Source: Pseudomonadota bacterium (GTDB lineage Bacteria > Pseudomonadota > Gammaproteobacteria > Burkholderiales > Burkholderiaceae_C). From it: 9,688 nucleotides of DNA. This document shows positions 1-9,688 of the stretch, one piece after another; position 1 is the stretch's first letter, and each line of letters starts with the position of its first letter. The DNA lies in contig JAUPTP010000041.1 in NCBI GenBank assembly GCA_030918015.1, positions 1 to 9,688 on the forward strand, in the 5' to 3' direction. The notes under the pieces are model-generated. The model worked only from the letters and a program-made list of their open reading frames with translations. It was not told the origin of the DNA and ran no database searches. Both the position numbers and the translations under genes were made by a program.

Positions 1-780
1 GGCGAGGCGCTGCCCGCGCCCGCCCCGGAGCCCGCCGCGGCGCAGCGCCTGGCGGCCTACGCCGACGGCGACGCGCGCCGGCTGCTCAACACCTTCGAGA
101 ACGTGGTGCGCATGGCCGGCACCGAGCGGCCGCTGGACGAGGCGGCGCTCGAGCGCTGCCTGGGCGCGCAGCTGCGCCGCTACGACAAGGGCGGCGACCA
201 GTTCTTCGACGCGATCTCGGCGCTGCACAAGGCGGTGCGCGGCAGCAGCCCGGACGGCGCGCTGTACTGGTTCGCGCGCATGGTCGACGGCGGCGCCGAC
301 CCGCGCTACATCGCCCGGCGCCTGGTGCGCATGGCCAGCGAGGACATCGGCCTGGCCGATCCGCGCGCGCTGCGCATCGCGCTGGATGCCTCGGAGACCT
401 ACGAGCGGCTCGGCTCGCCCGAGGGGGAGCTGACGCTGGCGCAGGCGGTGCTCTACCTGGCCGTCGCGCCGAAGTCCAACGCCGCCTATGTCGCCTGGAA
501 GGCGGCGCAGGCCTTCGTGAAGCAGGACGGCTCGCGGCCGGTGCCGACGCACCTGCGCAACGCGCCGACCCGGCTGATGAAGGACCTCGGGCACGGACGG
601 AATTACCGGTATGCCCACGACGAGCCGGACGGATATCCGTCCGGCGAGGACTACTTCCCGGACGGCCTCGCGCCGGCGCCGCGCTTCTACCAGCCGGTGG
701 ACCGGGGCCTGGAGATCCGCATCGGCGAGAAGCTCGAGAGATTGCGCGAACTCGATGTGCAGGCGAAGAAAAACCGCTGA
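1..780 (+). CDS. rarA: Replication-associated recombination protein A (RarA/MgsA), C-terminal part
   Basis: Partial gene: the reading frame is open from base 1 and ends with TGA at 778-780, giving 259 residues. E. coli RarA is about 447 residues, so roughly the first 190, with Walker A and B, lie outside the window. RarA is a cytoplasmic AAA+ ATPase, related to clamp loaders, that acts at stalled replication forks with SSB. Visible here are the sensor-2 motif GDARRLLN (window residues 23-30), then the helical C-terminal oligomerisation domain with conserved stretches YIARRLVRMASEDIGLAD, APKSNAAYVAW, VPTHLRNAPTRLMKDLGHG and YRYAHDEPDGY...GEDYFPD. The C terminus (RIGEKLERLRELDVQAKKNR) is typical of the family. 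A perfect 22-bp palindrome lies inside the coding sequence at 624-645. The next gene starts 217 bp downstream behind its own promoter, so rarA is probably not part of the liv operon. Confidence 0.95.
   Translation, partial: GEALPAPAPEPAAAQRLAAYADGDARRLLNTFENVVRMAGTERPLDEAALERCLGAQLRRYDKGGDQFFDAISALHKAVRGSSPDGALYWFARMVDGGADPRYIARRLVRMASEDIGLADPRALRIALDASETYERLGSPEGELTLAQAVLYLAVAPKSNAAYVAWKAAQAFVKQDGSRPVPTHLRNAPTRLMKDLGHGRNYRYAHDEPDGYPSGEDYFPDGLAPAPRFYQPVDRGLEIRIGEKLERLRELDVQAKKNR
624..645. repeat. Perfect 22-bp palindrome inside rarA
   Basis: The 11-base arm GCCGGACGGAT (624-634) is followed directly by its exact reverse complement (635-645), with GATATC at the centre. It lies in the coding sequence for the PDGYPSG segment, about 135 bp before the rarA stop. 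As RNA it could fold into a GC-rich hairpin by opening a few central pairs into a loop; as DNA it could be a dimeric protein site. The symmetry is read directly; any function is unknown. Confidence 0.6.
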
Positions 781-793
781 TTCCGGTCCTGGG

Positions 794-808
794 CCGGATT
801 GAATCCGG
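794..808. repeat. 15-bp palindrome after rarA (possible hairpin or operator)
   Basis: CCGGATT-G-AATCCGG is a perfect 7-bp inverted repeat around a single base, starting 14 bp after the rarA stop. An upstream TCCGG (782-786) could pair alternatively with CCGGA (794-798) around a 7-base loop. No T-run follows, so it is not a classic rho-independent terminator. It may still be a weak 3' hairpin of rarA mRNA or a protein-binding site. Function is not established. Confidence 0.4.
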
Positions 809-854
809 TTGGCGGGCAGGCCTGGCTGAACAAGCCTCGGAATCCGGGCGCGGA

Positions 855-873
855 GGGTGTCCGAGCGGGTGTC
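855..873. repeat. Tandem GGGTGTC direct repeat upstream of the sigma-54 promoter
   Basis: GGGTGTC occurs at 855-861 and again at 867-873, a 12-bp period, close to one helical turn. The pair lies about 80-95 bp upstream of the -24/-12 element at 951-967, in the distance range where sigma-54 enhancer-binding proteins bind. It does not match the NtrC consensus (TGCAC-N7-GTGCA type). An activator site is possible, but the repeat is short and could be chance in GC-rich DNA. Confidence 0.25.
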
Positions 874-950
874 GGTCGCGCCGCGGCGGGCAGGATGTCA
901 CGCTTTCCAGATCTCCCGGCCGGGCGCGGATTCCCGGCGATGTCCCCAGG

Positions 951-967
951 CTGGCACGGGCCTTGCG
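951..967 (+). promoter_or_regulatory. Sigma-54 (RpoN) -24/-12 promoter for the livHMGF-deacetylase operon
   Basis: CTGGCACGGGCCTTGCG fits the sigma-54 consensus YTGGCACG-N4-TTGCW at every position except the last base (G instead of A/T). The invariant GG is at 953-954 and the invariant GC at 965-966, with the required 10 bp between them. Transcription would start near 978, leaving a leader of about 20 nt that contains the livH ribosome site AGGAGA (985-990). Sigma-54 promoters need an ATP-dependent enhancer-binding activator such as NtrC, so the operon is predicted to be activator-dependent, plausibly under nitrogen control. The activator itself is not in the window. Confidence 0.8.
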
Positions 968-997
968 ATTTCCGACCCAGCCACAGGAGATCTTGGA

Positions 998-1933
998 ATG
1001 GACATCTTTGTACAGCAGATCATCAACGGTCTGGTGCTCGGGAGCATGTATGCCCTCGTCGCGCTGGGCTACACGATGGTCTACGGCATCATCAGCCTGA
1101 TCAACTTCGCGCATGGCGAGGTGCTCATGGTCGGCGCCATGGTCAGCTGGAGCGTCGCGACCGCCTTCCAGGAGGCGGGGTCGACCCTGCCGGGCTGGCT
1201 CATCATGCTGATCTCGGCGATCGCCGCGATCATCGCGTGCGCGGCCCTCAACTACTCGATCGAGAAGATCGCCTACCGCCCGCTGCGCAACGCGCCGCGC
1301 CTGGCCCCGCTGATCACCGCGATGGGCATGAGCCTGCTGCTGCAGACGCTGGCGATGATCATCTGGAAGCCGAATCCGAAGCCGTACCCGCAGCTGCTGC
1401 CGGTCGAGGTGTTCTTCCTGTGGGAGGACGGCCCGGTCATCACGCTGACCCAGGTGCTGATCCTGGTGATCACCGCGGTGGTGCTGACCAGCCTGCTGTG
1501 GCTGGTCAACAAGACCAAGCTCGGCCGCGCGATGCGCGCCACCGCCGAGAACCCGCGCGTGGCCGGCCTGATGGGCGTGCGCCCTGACCACATCATCAGC
1601 GCCACCTTCATCATCGGCGCGGCGCTGGCGGCCATCGCCGGCATCATGTGGGCGGCCAACTACGGCACGCTGCAGCACAGCATGGGCTTCATGCCCGGCC
1701 TGAAGGCCTTCACCGCCGCGGTGTTCGGCGGCATCGGCAACCTGACCGGCGCGATGGTCGGCGGCGTGCTGCTGGGCCTGATCGAGGCGATCGGCGCCGG
1801 CTACCTCGGCGACCTGACCGGCGGCCTGTTCGGCAGCCACTATGTCGAGATCTTCGCCTTCCTGGTGCTGATCCTGGTCCTCACGCTGCGCCCGAGCGGC
1901 CTGATGGGCGAACGTGTCGCCGACCGCGCCTGA
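998..1933 (+). CDS. livH: Branched-chain amino acid/amide ABC transporter permease LivH
   Basis: Inner-membrane permease of a HAAT-type (LIV-I) ABC importer, 311 residues, the usual LivH length. The N terminus MDIFVQQIINGLVLGSMYAL and the motif NFAHGE (residues 36-41) are LivH hallmarks. A cytoplasmic coupling loop RAMRATAENP (177-186) follows, then GLKAFTAAVFGGIGNLTGAM and the C-terminal LTLRPSGLMGE. Several long hydrophobic helices span the protein. ATG 998 is chosen because AGGAGA (985-990) sits 7 bp upstream, the family N terminus begins there, and the sigma-54 promoter at 951-967 lies just before it; the frame is open further upstream to an ATG at 857, which would put the promoter inside the gene. 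First gene of the operon; livM follows after 22 bp. The substrate cannot be read from the permease: the family carries Leu/Ile/Val, urea, short amides and other compounds. Confidence 0.93.
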   Translation: MDIFVQQIINGLVLGSMYALVALGYTMVYGIISLINFAHGEVLMVGAMVSWSVATAFQEAGSTLPGWLIMLISAIAAIIACAALNYSIEKIAYRPLRNAPRLAPLITAMGMSLLLQTLAMIIWKPNPKPYPQLLPVEVFFLWEDGPVITLTQVLILVITAVVLTSLLWLVNKTKLGRAMRATAENPRVAGLMGVRPDHIISATFIIGAALAAIAGIMWAANYGTLQHSMGFMPGLKAFTAAVFGGIGNLTGAMVGGVLLGLIEAIGAGYLGDLTGGLFGSHYVEIFAFLVLILVLTLRPSGLMGERVADRA

Positions 1934-1955
1934 CGCCGCCCGAGGAGAGACTCAC

Positions 1956-3047
1956 ATGCAACACATGGACAAGACCAAGCAGATCGTCGTCTTCGTGCTG
2001 GCGGCCATCGCGCTGCTGGCGCTGCCTCTGGTGGTGGCGCAGTTCGGCCAGGGCTGGGTGCGCATCATGGCGCTGGCGCTGCTGTACGTGATGCTGGCCC
2101 TGGGCCTGAACATCGTCGTCGGCTATGCCGGCCTGCTCGACCTGGGCTATGTCGCCTTCTACGCCGTGGGCGCCTACCTGTACGCGCTGGTGGCCTCGCC
2201 CCACCTGATGGAGAACTTCGAGTCCATCCGGGCGGCCTATCCCAACGGGATGCACTTTCCGATCTGGGCGGTGGTGCCGATCGCCGCGGCGGTCGCGGCG
2301 CTGTGCGGCATGCTGCTGGGCGCGCCGACGCTGAAGCTGCGCGGCGACTACCTGGCCATCGTGACGCTGGGCTTCGGCGAGATCATCCGGGTGTTCATGA
2401 ACAACCTGGAGCATCCGGTCAACATCACCAACGGCCCGCGCGGCATCAGCCAGATCGACCCGATCAGCATCGGCGGCCTGAACTTCGGCAAGCCGCTGGA
2501 GCTCTTCGGCCACACCTTCCCGTCGGTGACGCTGTACTACTACCTGTTCCTGACGCTGGTGGTCTTCACCGTCATCATCTGCCACCGCATCGAGGTCTCG
2601 CGCGTGGGCCGTGCCTGGATGGCGATCCGCGAGGACGAGATCGCCGCCAAGGCGATGGGCCTGAACACCCGCAACCTCAAGCTGCTGGCCTTCGGCATGG
2701 GCGCCACCTTCGGCGGCGTCTCGGGTGCGATGTTCGCGTCCTTCCAGGGCTTCATCTCGCCGGAGTCGTTCACGCTGGCCGAGTCGGTGATGATCGTCGC
2801 GATGGTGGTGCTGGGCGGCATCGGCCACATCCCCGGCGTGATCCTGGGCGCGGTGATGCTGGCGGCGCTGCCGGAGGTGCTGCGCTATGTCGCCGGCGAC
2901 ATCCAGGCGATGACCGGCGGCCGCCTCGACGCAGCGATCCTGCGCCAGCTGCTGATCGCGCTGGCGATGATCGTCGTGATGCTGATGCGCCCGCGTGGCC
3001 TGTGGCCGGCGCCCGAGCATGGCAAGGCCGCCCCGGTCGCGAAGTGA
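1956..3047 (+). CDS. livM: Branched-chain amino acid/amide ABC transporter permease LivM
   Basis: Second inner-membrane permease, 363 residues, expected to pair with LivH to form the channel. Hydrophobic helices begin at about residue 9. Recognisable LivM motifs are GYAGLLDLGYVAFYAVGAY (56-74), APTLKLRGDYLAIVTLGFGE (123-142), NGPRGI, the cytoplasmic coupling loop RAWMAIREDE (219-228), and a C-terminal MRPRGLWP. A hydrophilic stretch around residues 82-102 probably forms a periplasmic loop. ATG 1956 has AGGAGA at 1943-1948, 7 bp upstream. An ATG at 1965 is possible but worse spaced, and one at 1914 would overlap livH. livG starts 19 bp after the stop. LivM proteins of this size are common in betaproteobacteria. 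Confidence 0.93.
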   Translation: MQHMDKTKQIVVFVLAAIALLALPLVVAQFGQGWVRIMALALLYVMLALGLNIVVGYAGLLDLGYVAFYAVGAYLYALVASPHLMENFESIRAAYPNGMHFPIWAVVPIAAAVAALCGMLLGAPTLKLRGDYLAIVTLGFGEIIRVFMNNLEHPVNITNGPRGISQIDPISIGGLNFGKPLELFGHTFPSVTLYYYLFLTLVVFTVIICHRIEVSRVGRAWMAIREDEIAAKAMGLNTRNLKLLAFGMGATFGGVSGAMFASFQGFISPESFTLAESVMIVAMVVLGGIGHIPGVILGAVMLAALPEVLRYVAGDIQAMTGGRLDAAILRQLLIALAMIVVMLMRPRGLWPAPEHGKAAPVAK

Positions 3048-3066
3048 TCCCCAGGAGAAGCACCTC

Positions 3067-3858
3067 ATGAGCAACAGCACGAACAATGAGACCGTCCTCG
3101 AGGTCAAGGGCGTCTCCAAGCGCTTCGGCGGCCTGCAGGCCCTCTCCGATGTCGGCATCACCATCCGCAAGGGCCAGGTCTACGGCCTGATCGGCCCCAA
3201 CGGCGCCGGCAAGACGACCTTCTTCAACGTCATCACCGGCCTGTACACGCCGGACGGCGGCACCTTCCAGCTCGGCGGCGCGCCCTACACGCCCACCGCC
3301 GTGCACGAGGTGGCCGCCGCCGGCATCGCGCGCACCTTCCAGAACATCCGCCTCTTCCCCGAGATGACCGCGCTGGAGAACGTGATGGTCGGCCGCCATG
3401 TGCGCACCTCCAGCGGCCTGATCGGCGCGATCTTCCGCACCCCCGGCTTCAAGGCCGAGGAGGCCGCGATCGCCCGGCGCGCGCAGGAGCTGCTCGACTA
3501 TGTCGGCATCGGCAAGTACGCCGAGTTCAAGGCGCGCACGCTGTCCTACGGCGACCAGCGCCGCCTGGAGATCGCCCGCGCGCTGGCCACCGATCCGAAG
3601 CTGATCGCGCTCGACGAGCCGGCCGCCGGCATGAACGCCACCGAGAAGGTGGTGCTGCGCGAGCTGATCGACCGCATCCGCAAGGACGGCCGCACCATCC
3701 TGATCATCGAGCACGACGTGAAGCTGATGATGGGCCTGTGCGACCGGCTGACGGTGCTCGACTACGGCAAGCAGATCGCCGAGGGCACCGCCGCCGAGGT
3801 CCAGCGCAACGAGAAGGTGATCGAGGCCTACCTCGGCTCCGGCCACAAGGCCCACTGA
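3067..3858 (+). CDS. livG: Branched-chain amino acid/amide ABC transporter ATP-binding protein LivG
   Basis: Cytoplasmic ATPase subunit, 263 residues, that would power import together with LivF. All ABC elements are present in order: Walker A GPNGAGKTT (43-51), Q-loop Gln92 in ARTFQNIRLF, signature LSYGDQR (159-165), Walker B LIALDE (179-184) followed by PAAGMN, and H-loop His216 in IIEHD. LSYG in place of the canonical LSGG and the PAAGMN sequence after Walker B are characteristic of LivG. ATG 3067 is preceded by AGGAGA (3053-3058) at 8 bp; in-frame ATGs further upstream overlap livM and lack this site. livF follows after a 28-bp gap with no visible promoter, so the genes are probably cotranscribed. 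Confidence 0.94.
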   Translation: MSNSTNNETVLEVKGVSKRFGGLQALSDVGITIRKGQVYGLIGPNGAGKTTFFNVITGLYTPDGGTFQLGGAPYTPTAVHEVAAAGIARTFQNIRLFPEMTALENVMVGRHVRTSSGLIGAIFRTPGFKAEEAAIARRAQELLDYVGIGKYAEFKARTLSYGDQRRLEIARALATDPKLIALDEPAAGMNATEKVVLRELIDRIRKDGRTILIIEHDVKLMMGLCDRLTVLDYGKQIAEGTAAEVQRNEKVIEAYLGSGHKAH

Positions 3859-3886
3859 GACCGGCCGAACCGCACAGGAACAGACC

Positions 3887-4624
<738 letters not shown>

Positions 4625-4651
4625 CGCGTCCGGCGGGGAGGGCCGGTCCAG

Positions 4652-5707
4652 ATGAAGATCTTCCGCAACGCCCTCCACCGCCGCCACGACGCGCGGCTGG
4701 AGATGTACCGCGGGCGCCTCGTGCCCTGCCACGAGACGCCGGCGCGGCTGGACCATGTGCTGACCGAGCTGGCGCGCCGGCCGGTCGGCATGCTGTGCGA
4801 TCCCGCGCCGGATGACGCCGGGCTGGACGCGGCGCTGGCGGCGATCCACGCGCCGCGCTACCTCGACTTCCTGGCCGGTGCCTGGGACGAGTGGGTGGCG
4901 CTCGATCCGGCCAACGCCGGCACCGACATCCTGCCGGCGGTCTGGCCGGTGCGGGGTTTCCGCGCCGACGTGCTGCCCGAGAGCTTCGCCGCGCGCATCG
5001 GCCTGTTCTCCTTCGATGCCGGCAGCCCCGTCATGGCCGGCACCTGGGCGGCGGCCCGCGAGGGCGCGGCCTGCGCCCGCTCGGCCGCGCTGGCGGTGTC
5101 GGGGGGCGAGCGCGCCGCCTTCGCGCTGACCCGCCCGCCCGGCCACCACGCCGGGCCGGACTTCTTCGGCGGCTACTGCTTTCTCAACAACGCCGCGCTG
5201 GCGGCGCAGACGCTGCGCGACCACGGCGCGGCGCGGGTCGCGGTGCTCGATGTCGACTACCACCACGGCAACGGCACGCAGACCATCTTCTACGGCCGGG
5301 GCGATGTGCTGACGGTGTCGCTGCACGGCGACCCGCGCACCGAATATCCCTTCTTCCTCGGTCACGCCGACGAGCGCGGCGAGGGCGCCGGCCTGGGCGC
5401 GAACCTGAACCTGCCGCTGCCGCGCGGCACCTCGGTCGCGACCTGGTTCGAGGCGCTGGAGGCGGGCCTGGCCGCGGTGGCCGCCCACCGCGCCGAGGCG
5501 CTGGTGGTGGCGCTGGGCGTCGACACCTTCGAGGGCGACCCGATCTCGGGCTTCCATCTGCGGGCCGACGACTACCTGCGCCTGGGCGAGCGCCTGGCGC
5601 GCGCCGGCCTGCCGGTGGTGCTGACGATGGAGGGCGGCTACGCGGTCGACGAGGTCGGCGTCAACGTGGTCAACGTGCTCGAAGGCTTCAGGGCGGCCGC
5701 CGGCTGA
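4652..5707 (+). CDS. Zinc-dependent deacetylase of the HDAC/acetylpolyamine amidohydrolase family
   Basis: Cytoplasmic hydrolase, 351 residues, of the arginase/deacetylase fold; no signal peptide. Members remove acetyl or other acyl groups from amines: acetylated polyamines, lysines or small amides. The full catalytic set is visible: tandem His165-His166 in RPPGHHAGPDFFGGY, zinc ligands Asp202 and His204 in DVDYHHGNGTQ, zinc ligand Asp291 in LGVDTFEGDP, and Tyr330 in MEGGYAVDEVGVN. Compared from memory with Mycoplana ramosa acetylpolyamine amidohydrolase (H158/H159, D195, H197, D284, Y323), every residue is shifted by exactly 7, which favours that subgroup over true histone deacetylases. The insert at about 85-125 (TDILPAVWPVRGF...SFDAGSPVMAGTW) is also of that type. 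ATG 4652 has GGGGAGG at 4635-4641. It is the last gene of the liv operon and converges on ppc. The true substrate is unknown. Confidence 0.88.
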   Translation: MKIFRNALHRRHDARLEMYRGRLVPCHETPARLDHVLTELARRPVGMLCDPAPDDAGLDAALAAIHAPRYLDFLAGAWDEWVALDPANAGTDILPAVWPVRGFRADVLPESFAARIGLFSFDAGSPVMAGTWAAAREGAACARSAALAVSGGERAAFALTRPPGHHAGPDFFGGYCFLNNAALAAQTLRDHGAARVAVLDVDYHHGNGTQTIFYGRGDVLTVSLHGDPRTEYPFFLGHADERGEGAGLGANLNLPLPRGTSVATWFEALEAGLAAVAAHRAEALVVALGVDTFEGDPISGFHLRADDYLRLGERLARAGLPVVLTMEGGYAVDEVGVNVVNVLEGFRAAAG

Positions 5708-5710
5708 AGC

Positions 5711-5734
5711 GCTGGCCGCCCCGTCCGGCGGCGA

Positions 5735-5739
<5 letters not shown>
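5711..5739. terminator. Possible hairpin between the convergent deacetylase and ppc genes
   Basis: GCCGCC (5715-5720), a 6-base loop, and GGCGGC (5727-5732) form a GC-rich stem. Outer GCTG (5711-5714) can pair with CAGC (5736-5739) across a 3-base bulge. The structure fills the 27-bp gap between the two stops and overlaps the ppc stop codon (TCA on this strand, 5735-5737). No T-run is present on either strand, so intrinsic termination is uncertain; it may protect 3' ends or act with Rho. Confidence 0.35.
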
Positions 5740-8602
<2,863 letters not shown>

Positions 8603-8626
8603 TGAAACCTCGATGGCGATGAAGTG

Positions 8627-8639
8627 GTAACCGGGTTAC
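8627..8639. promoter_or_regulatory. 13-bp palindrome in the ppc leader (operator-like)
   Basis: GTAACC-G-GGTTAC is a perfect 6-bp inverted repeat around one base. It lies 24 bp upstream of the ppc start codon and directly downstream of the predicted -10 at 8647-8655, so it would cover the transcription start. This position suits a repressor site or a stem at the mRNA 5' end. The symmetry is observed; the binding protein is unknown. Confidence 0.35.
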
Positions 8640-8646
8640 GCGGCGC

Positions 8647-8655
8647 ATGTTAGCA
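8647..8655 (-). promoter_or_regulatory. Predicted extended -10 promoter element for ppc
   Basis: Read on the minus strand the bases are TGCTAACAT, an extended -10 (TGn followed by TAACAT, near TATAAT). No good -35 lies 16-18 bp upstream (only CTCTCT-like sequence), which an extended -10 can partly compensate for. Transcription would start near 8640, giving a leader of about 38 nt. It is the best sigma-70-like candidate in this gap but is not proven. Confidence 0.35.
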
Positions 8656-8682
8656 CCCGAAACGGCAAGAGAGAGCAGCTTT

Positions 8683-8700
8683 CGGACCAGAACGGGTCCG
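8683..8700. promoter_or_regulatory. Inverted repeat CGGACC-N6-GGTCCG in the ppc-hemC divergent region
   Basis: Perfect 6-bp arms at 8683-8688 and 8695-8700 are separated by AGAACG, an 18-bp dyad typical of dimeric regulator sites. Its centre is about 51 bp upstream of the predicted ppc start site and 55 bp upstream of the hemC start codon, so one protein bound here could affect both genes. No known consensus was recognised. Confidence 0.35.
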
Positions 8701-8746
8701 TTGTCGCTTCGTGAGGCCCGTCACGCCGATGAAGGACAATCGCGGC

Positions 8747-9688
8747 ATGAACACACTGTCGTCACCGTGCATCATCGCCACCCGCGAAAGTCGCCTGGCC
8801 CTGTGGCAGGCCGAGCATGTCCAGTCCCTGCTGCGCCAGCGCTTCGGCTGGGGCGTGGAGCTGCTGGGCATGACGACCCAGGGTGACCAGATCCTCGACC
8901 GCGCGCTGTCGAAGGTCGGCGGCAAGGGCCTGTTCGTCAAGGAGCTGGAGGTGGCGCTGGAGGAGGGCCGCGCCCACCTGGCGGTGCATTCGCTCAAGGA
9001 CGTGCCGATGGAGATGCCCGAGGGCTTCTCGCTGTGCACCGTGCTGGAGCGCGAGGACCCGCGCGATGCCTGGGTCTCGCCCCGTTTCGAGTCGGTGCAG
9101 GCGCTGCCGCAGGGCGCGCGCGTGGGCACCTCGAGCCTGCGCCGGGTGGTGCAGCTCAAGGCGATCCGGCCGGACCTGGATGTGCAGCCGCTGCGCGGCA
9201 ACCTCGACACCCGGCTGCGCAAGCTCGACGAGGGCCAGTACGACGGCATCGTGCTGGCCGCCGCGGGCCTCAAGCGCCTGGGCCTGGACGCGCGCATCCG
9301 CGCGGTGATCGATCCGGAAGTGATGCTGCCGGCGGCCGGGCAGGGCGCGCTGGGCCTGGAGGTGCGCACCGATTCGACCGCGCTGCGCCAGGCGCTGGCG
9401 TCGCTGACCCATGCGCCGACCTGGCTGGCGGTGCATGCCGAGCGCGCGGTGTCGCGTGCGCTGGGTGGCAGCTGCAGCATGCCGCTGGCGGCCTGGGCGC
9501 ACTGGCAGGGCGGCACGCTCGCGCTGCAGGCCCGCCTGGGCCATCCGGTCGATGCCGCGCATCCGCTGCATGTCGTGAACGTGTCGGCCGAGGTCGCCGA
9601 CACCGCCGCCGCCGAGGCGCTGGGCCTGGAGGCCGCGCGCCAGCTGCGCGCCGCCGGCGGCCAGGTCTGCCTGGACGCGGCCGCCGCG
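8747..9688 (+). CDS. hemC: Hydroxymethylbilane synthase (porphobilinogen deaminase), cut at the right edge
   Basis: Cytoplasmic enzyme of heme biosynthesis that joins four porphobilinogen units into hydroxymethylbilane on a dipyrromethane cofactor. 314 codons are present with no stop before the edge; the family is about 310-325 residues, so only a few are missing. Seen are [16 protein letters not shown] (10-25), [20 protein letters not shown], the catalytic Asp85 in HSLKDVP (E. coli D84), [27 protein letters not shown], and the cofactor-binding Cys243 in GGSCSMPL (E. coli C242). ATG 8747 is chosen because family similarity starts at once and AAGGA (8732-8736) lies 10 bp upstream. hemD usually follows hemC but would be beyond the window. 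Divergently oriented to ppc. Confidence 0.97.
   Translation, partial: MNTLSSPCIIATRESRLALWQAEHVQSLLRQRFGWGVELLGMTTQGDQILDRALSKVGGKGLFVKELEVALEEGRAHLAVHSLKDVPMEMPEGFSLCTVLEREDPRDAWVSPRFESVQALPQGARVGTSSLRRVVQLKAIRPDLDVQPLRGNLDTRLRKLDEGQYDGIVLAAAGLKRLGLDARIRAVIDPEVMLPAAGQGALGLEVRTDSTALRQALASLTHAPTWLAVHAERAVSRALGGSCSMPLAAWAHWQGGTLALQARLGHPVDAAHPLHVVNVSAEVADTAAAEALGLEAARQLRAAGGQVCLDAAAA

Noticed and set aside
915..924. CCCGGCCGGG palindrome
   Set aside because: A 10-bp all-GC palindrome is expected by chance in DNA of this composition.
839..934. 8-bp inverted repeat GGAATCCG (839-846) / CGGATTCC (927-934)
   Set aside because: Short arms 80 bp apart in a gap where CCGGATT-like words recur; not distinguishable from chance.
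857..997. Upstream extension of livH to an ATG at 857
   Set aside because: It adds 47 residues not typical of LivH, lacks a fitting ribosome site, and would place the sigma-54 promoter inside the gene.
86..1840. 584-codon minus-strand open frame opposite rarA and livH
   Set aside because: Low-complexity His/Arg/Gln/Ala-rich product with no domain; it is the antisense of well-supported genes and is open because of the high GC content.
1881..3170. 429-codon minus-strand open frame opposite livM
   Set aside because: Same composition artefact; the plus strand encodes a clear LivM with correctly placed ribosome site.
8735..8740. GACAAT as a -10 giving a leaderless hemC transcript
   Set aside because: No acceptable -35 at 16-18 bp, and an AAGGA ribosome site overlaps it at suitable spacing to the ATG.
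8650..9603. Minus-strand open frame of 317 codons opposite hemC
   Set aside because: hemC reads through the same bases on the plus strand with all catalytic motifs; the minus product is Ser/Arg-rich noise.

Overview
The window looks like core chromosome of a high-GC betaproteobacterium, most likely order Burkholderiales (Rubrivivax/Leptothrix/Ideonella-like; placed by protein character and GC-rich codon use, not by a database search). GC content is very high by eye, third codon positions are strongly G/C, and long open antisense frames occur across the real genes as a result. No mobile elements, tRNA, rRNA or CRISPR arrays were seen.

Layout: (1) 1-780, + strand, the C-terminal part of the AAA+ ATPase RarA (MgsA), cut by the left edge. 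(2) 781-997, a 217-bp non-coding gap with a 15-bp palindrome just after rarA, a short tandem direct repeat, and a near-consensus sigma-54 (-24/-12) promoter at 951-967. (3) 998-5707, + strand, five tightly spaced genes with 22-28 bp or shorter gaps: livH, livM, livG, livF (two permeases and two ATPases of a branched-chain amino acid/amide-type ABC importer), then a zinc-dependent deacetylase of the histone deacetylase/acetylpolyamine amidohydrolase family. No periplasmic substrate-binding protein gene is present. (4) 5735-8602, - strand, complete ppc (phosphoenolpyruvate carboxylase), convergent with the deacetylase gene. (5) 8603-8746, a 144-bp divergent control region with two operator-like palindromes. 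(6) 8747 to the end, + strand, hemC (hydroxymethylbilane synthase), cut close to its C terminus.

How the genes may work together: a sigma-54 promoter in front of livHMGF plus an amidohydrolase suggests a unit induced under nitrogen limitation or by a specific enhancer-binding protein. It would import an amide or N-acetylated amine and hydrolyse it in the cytoplasm. That coupling is inference; family membership and the promoter match are read from the sequence. ppc supplies oxaloacetate, and hemC makes the linear tetrapyrrole for heme; they share only a divergent promoter region. Nothing in the window is clearly a wholly new system. The sigma-54 importer/deacetylase unit is the best candidate for follow-up.
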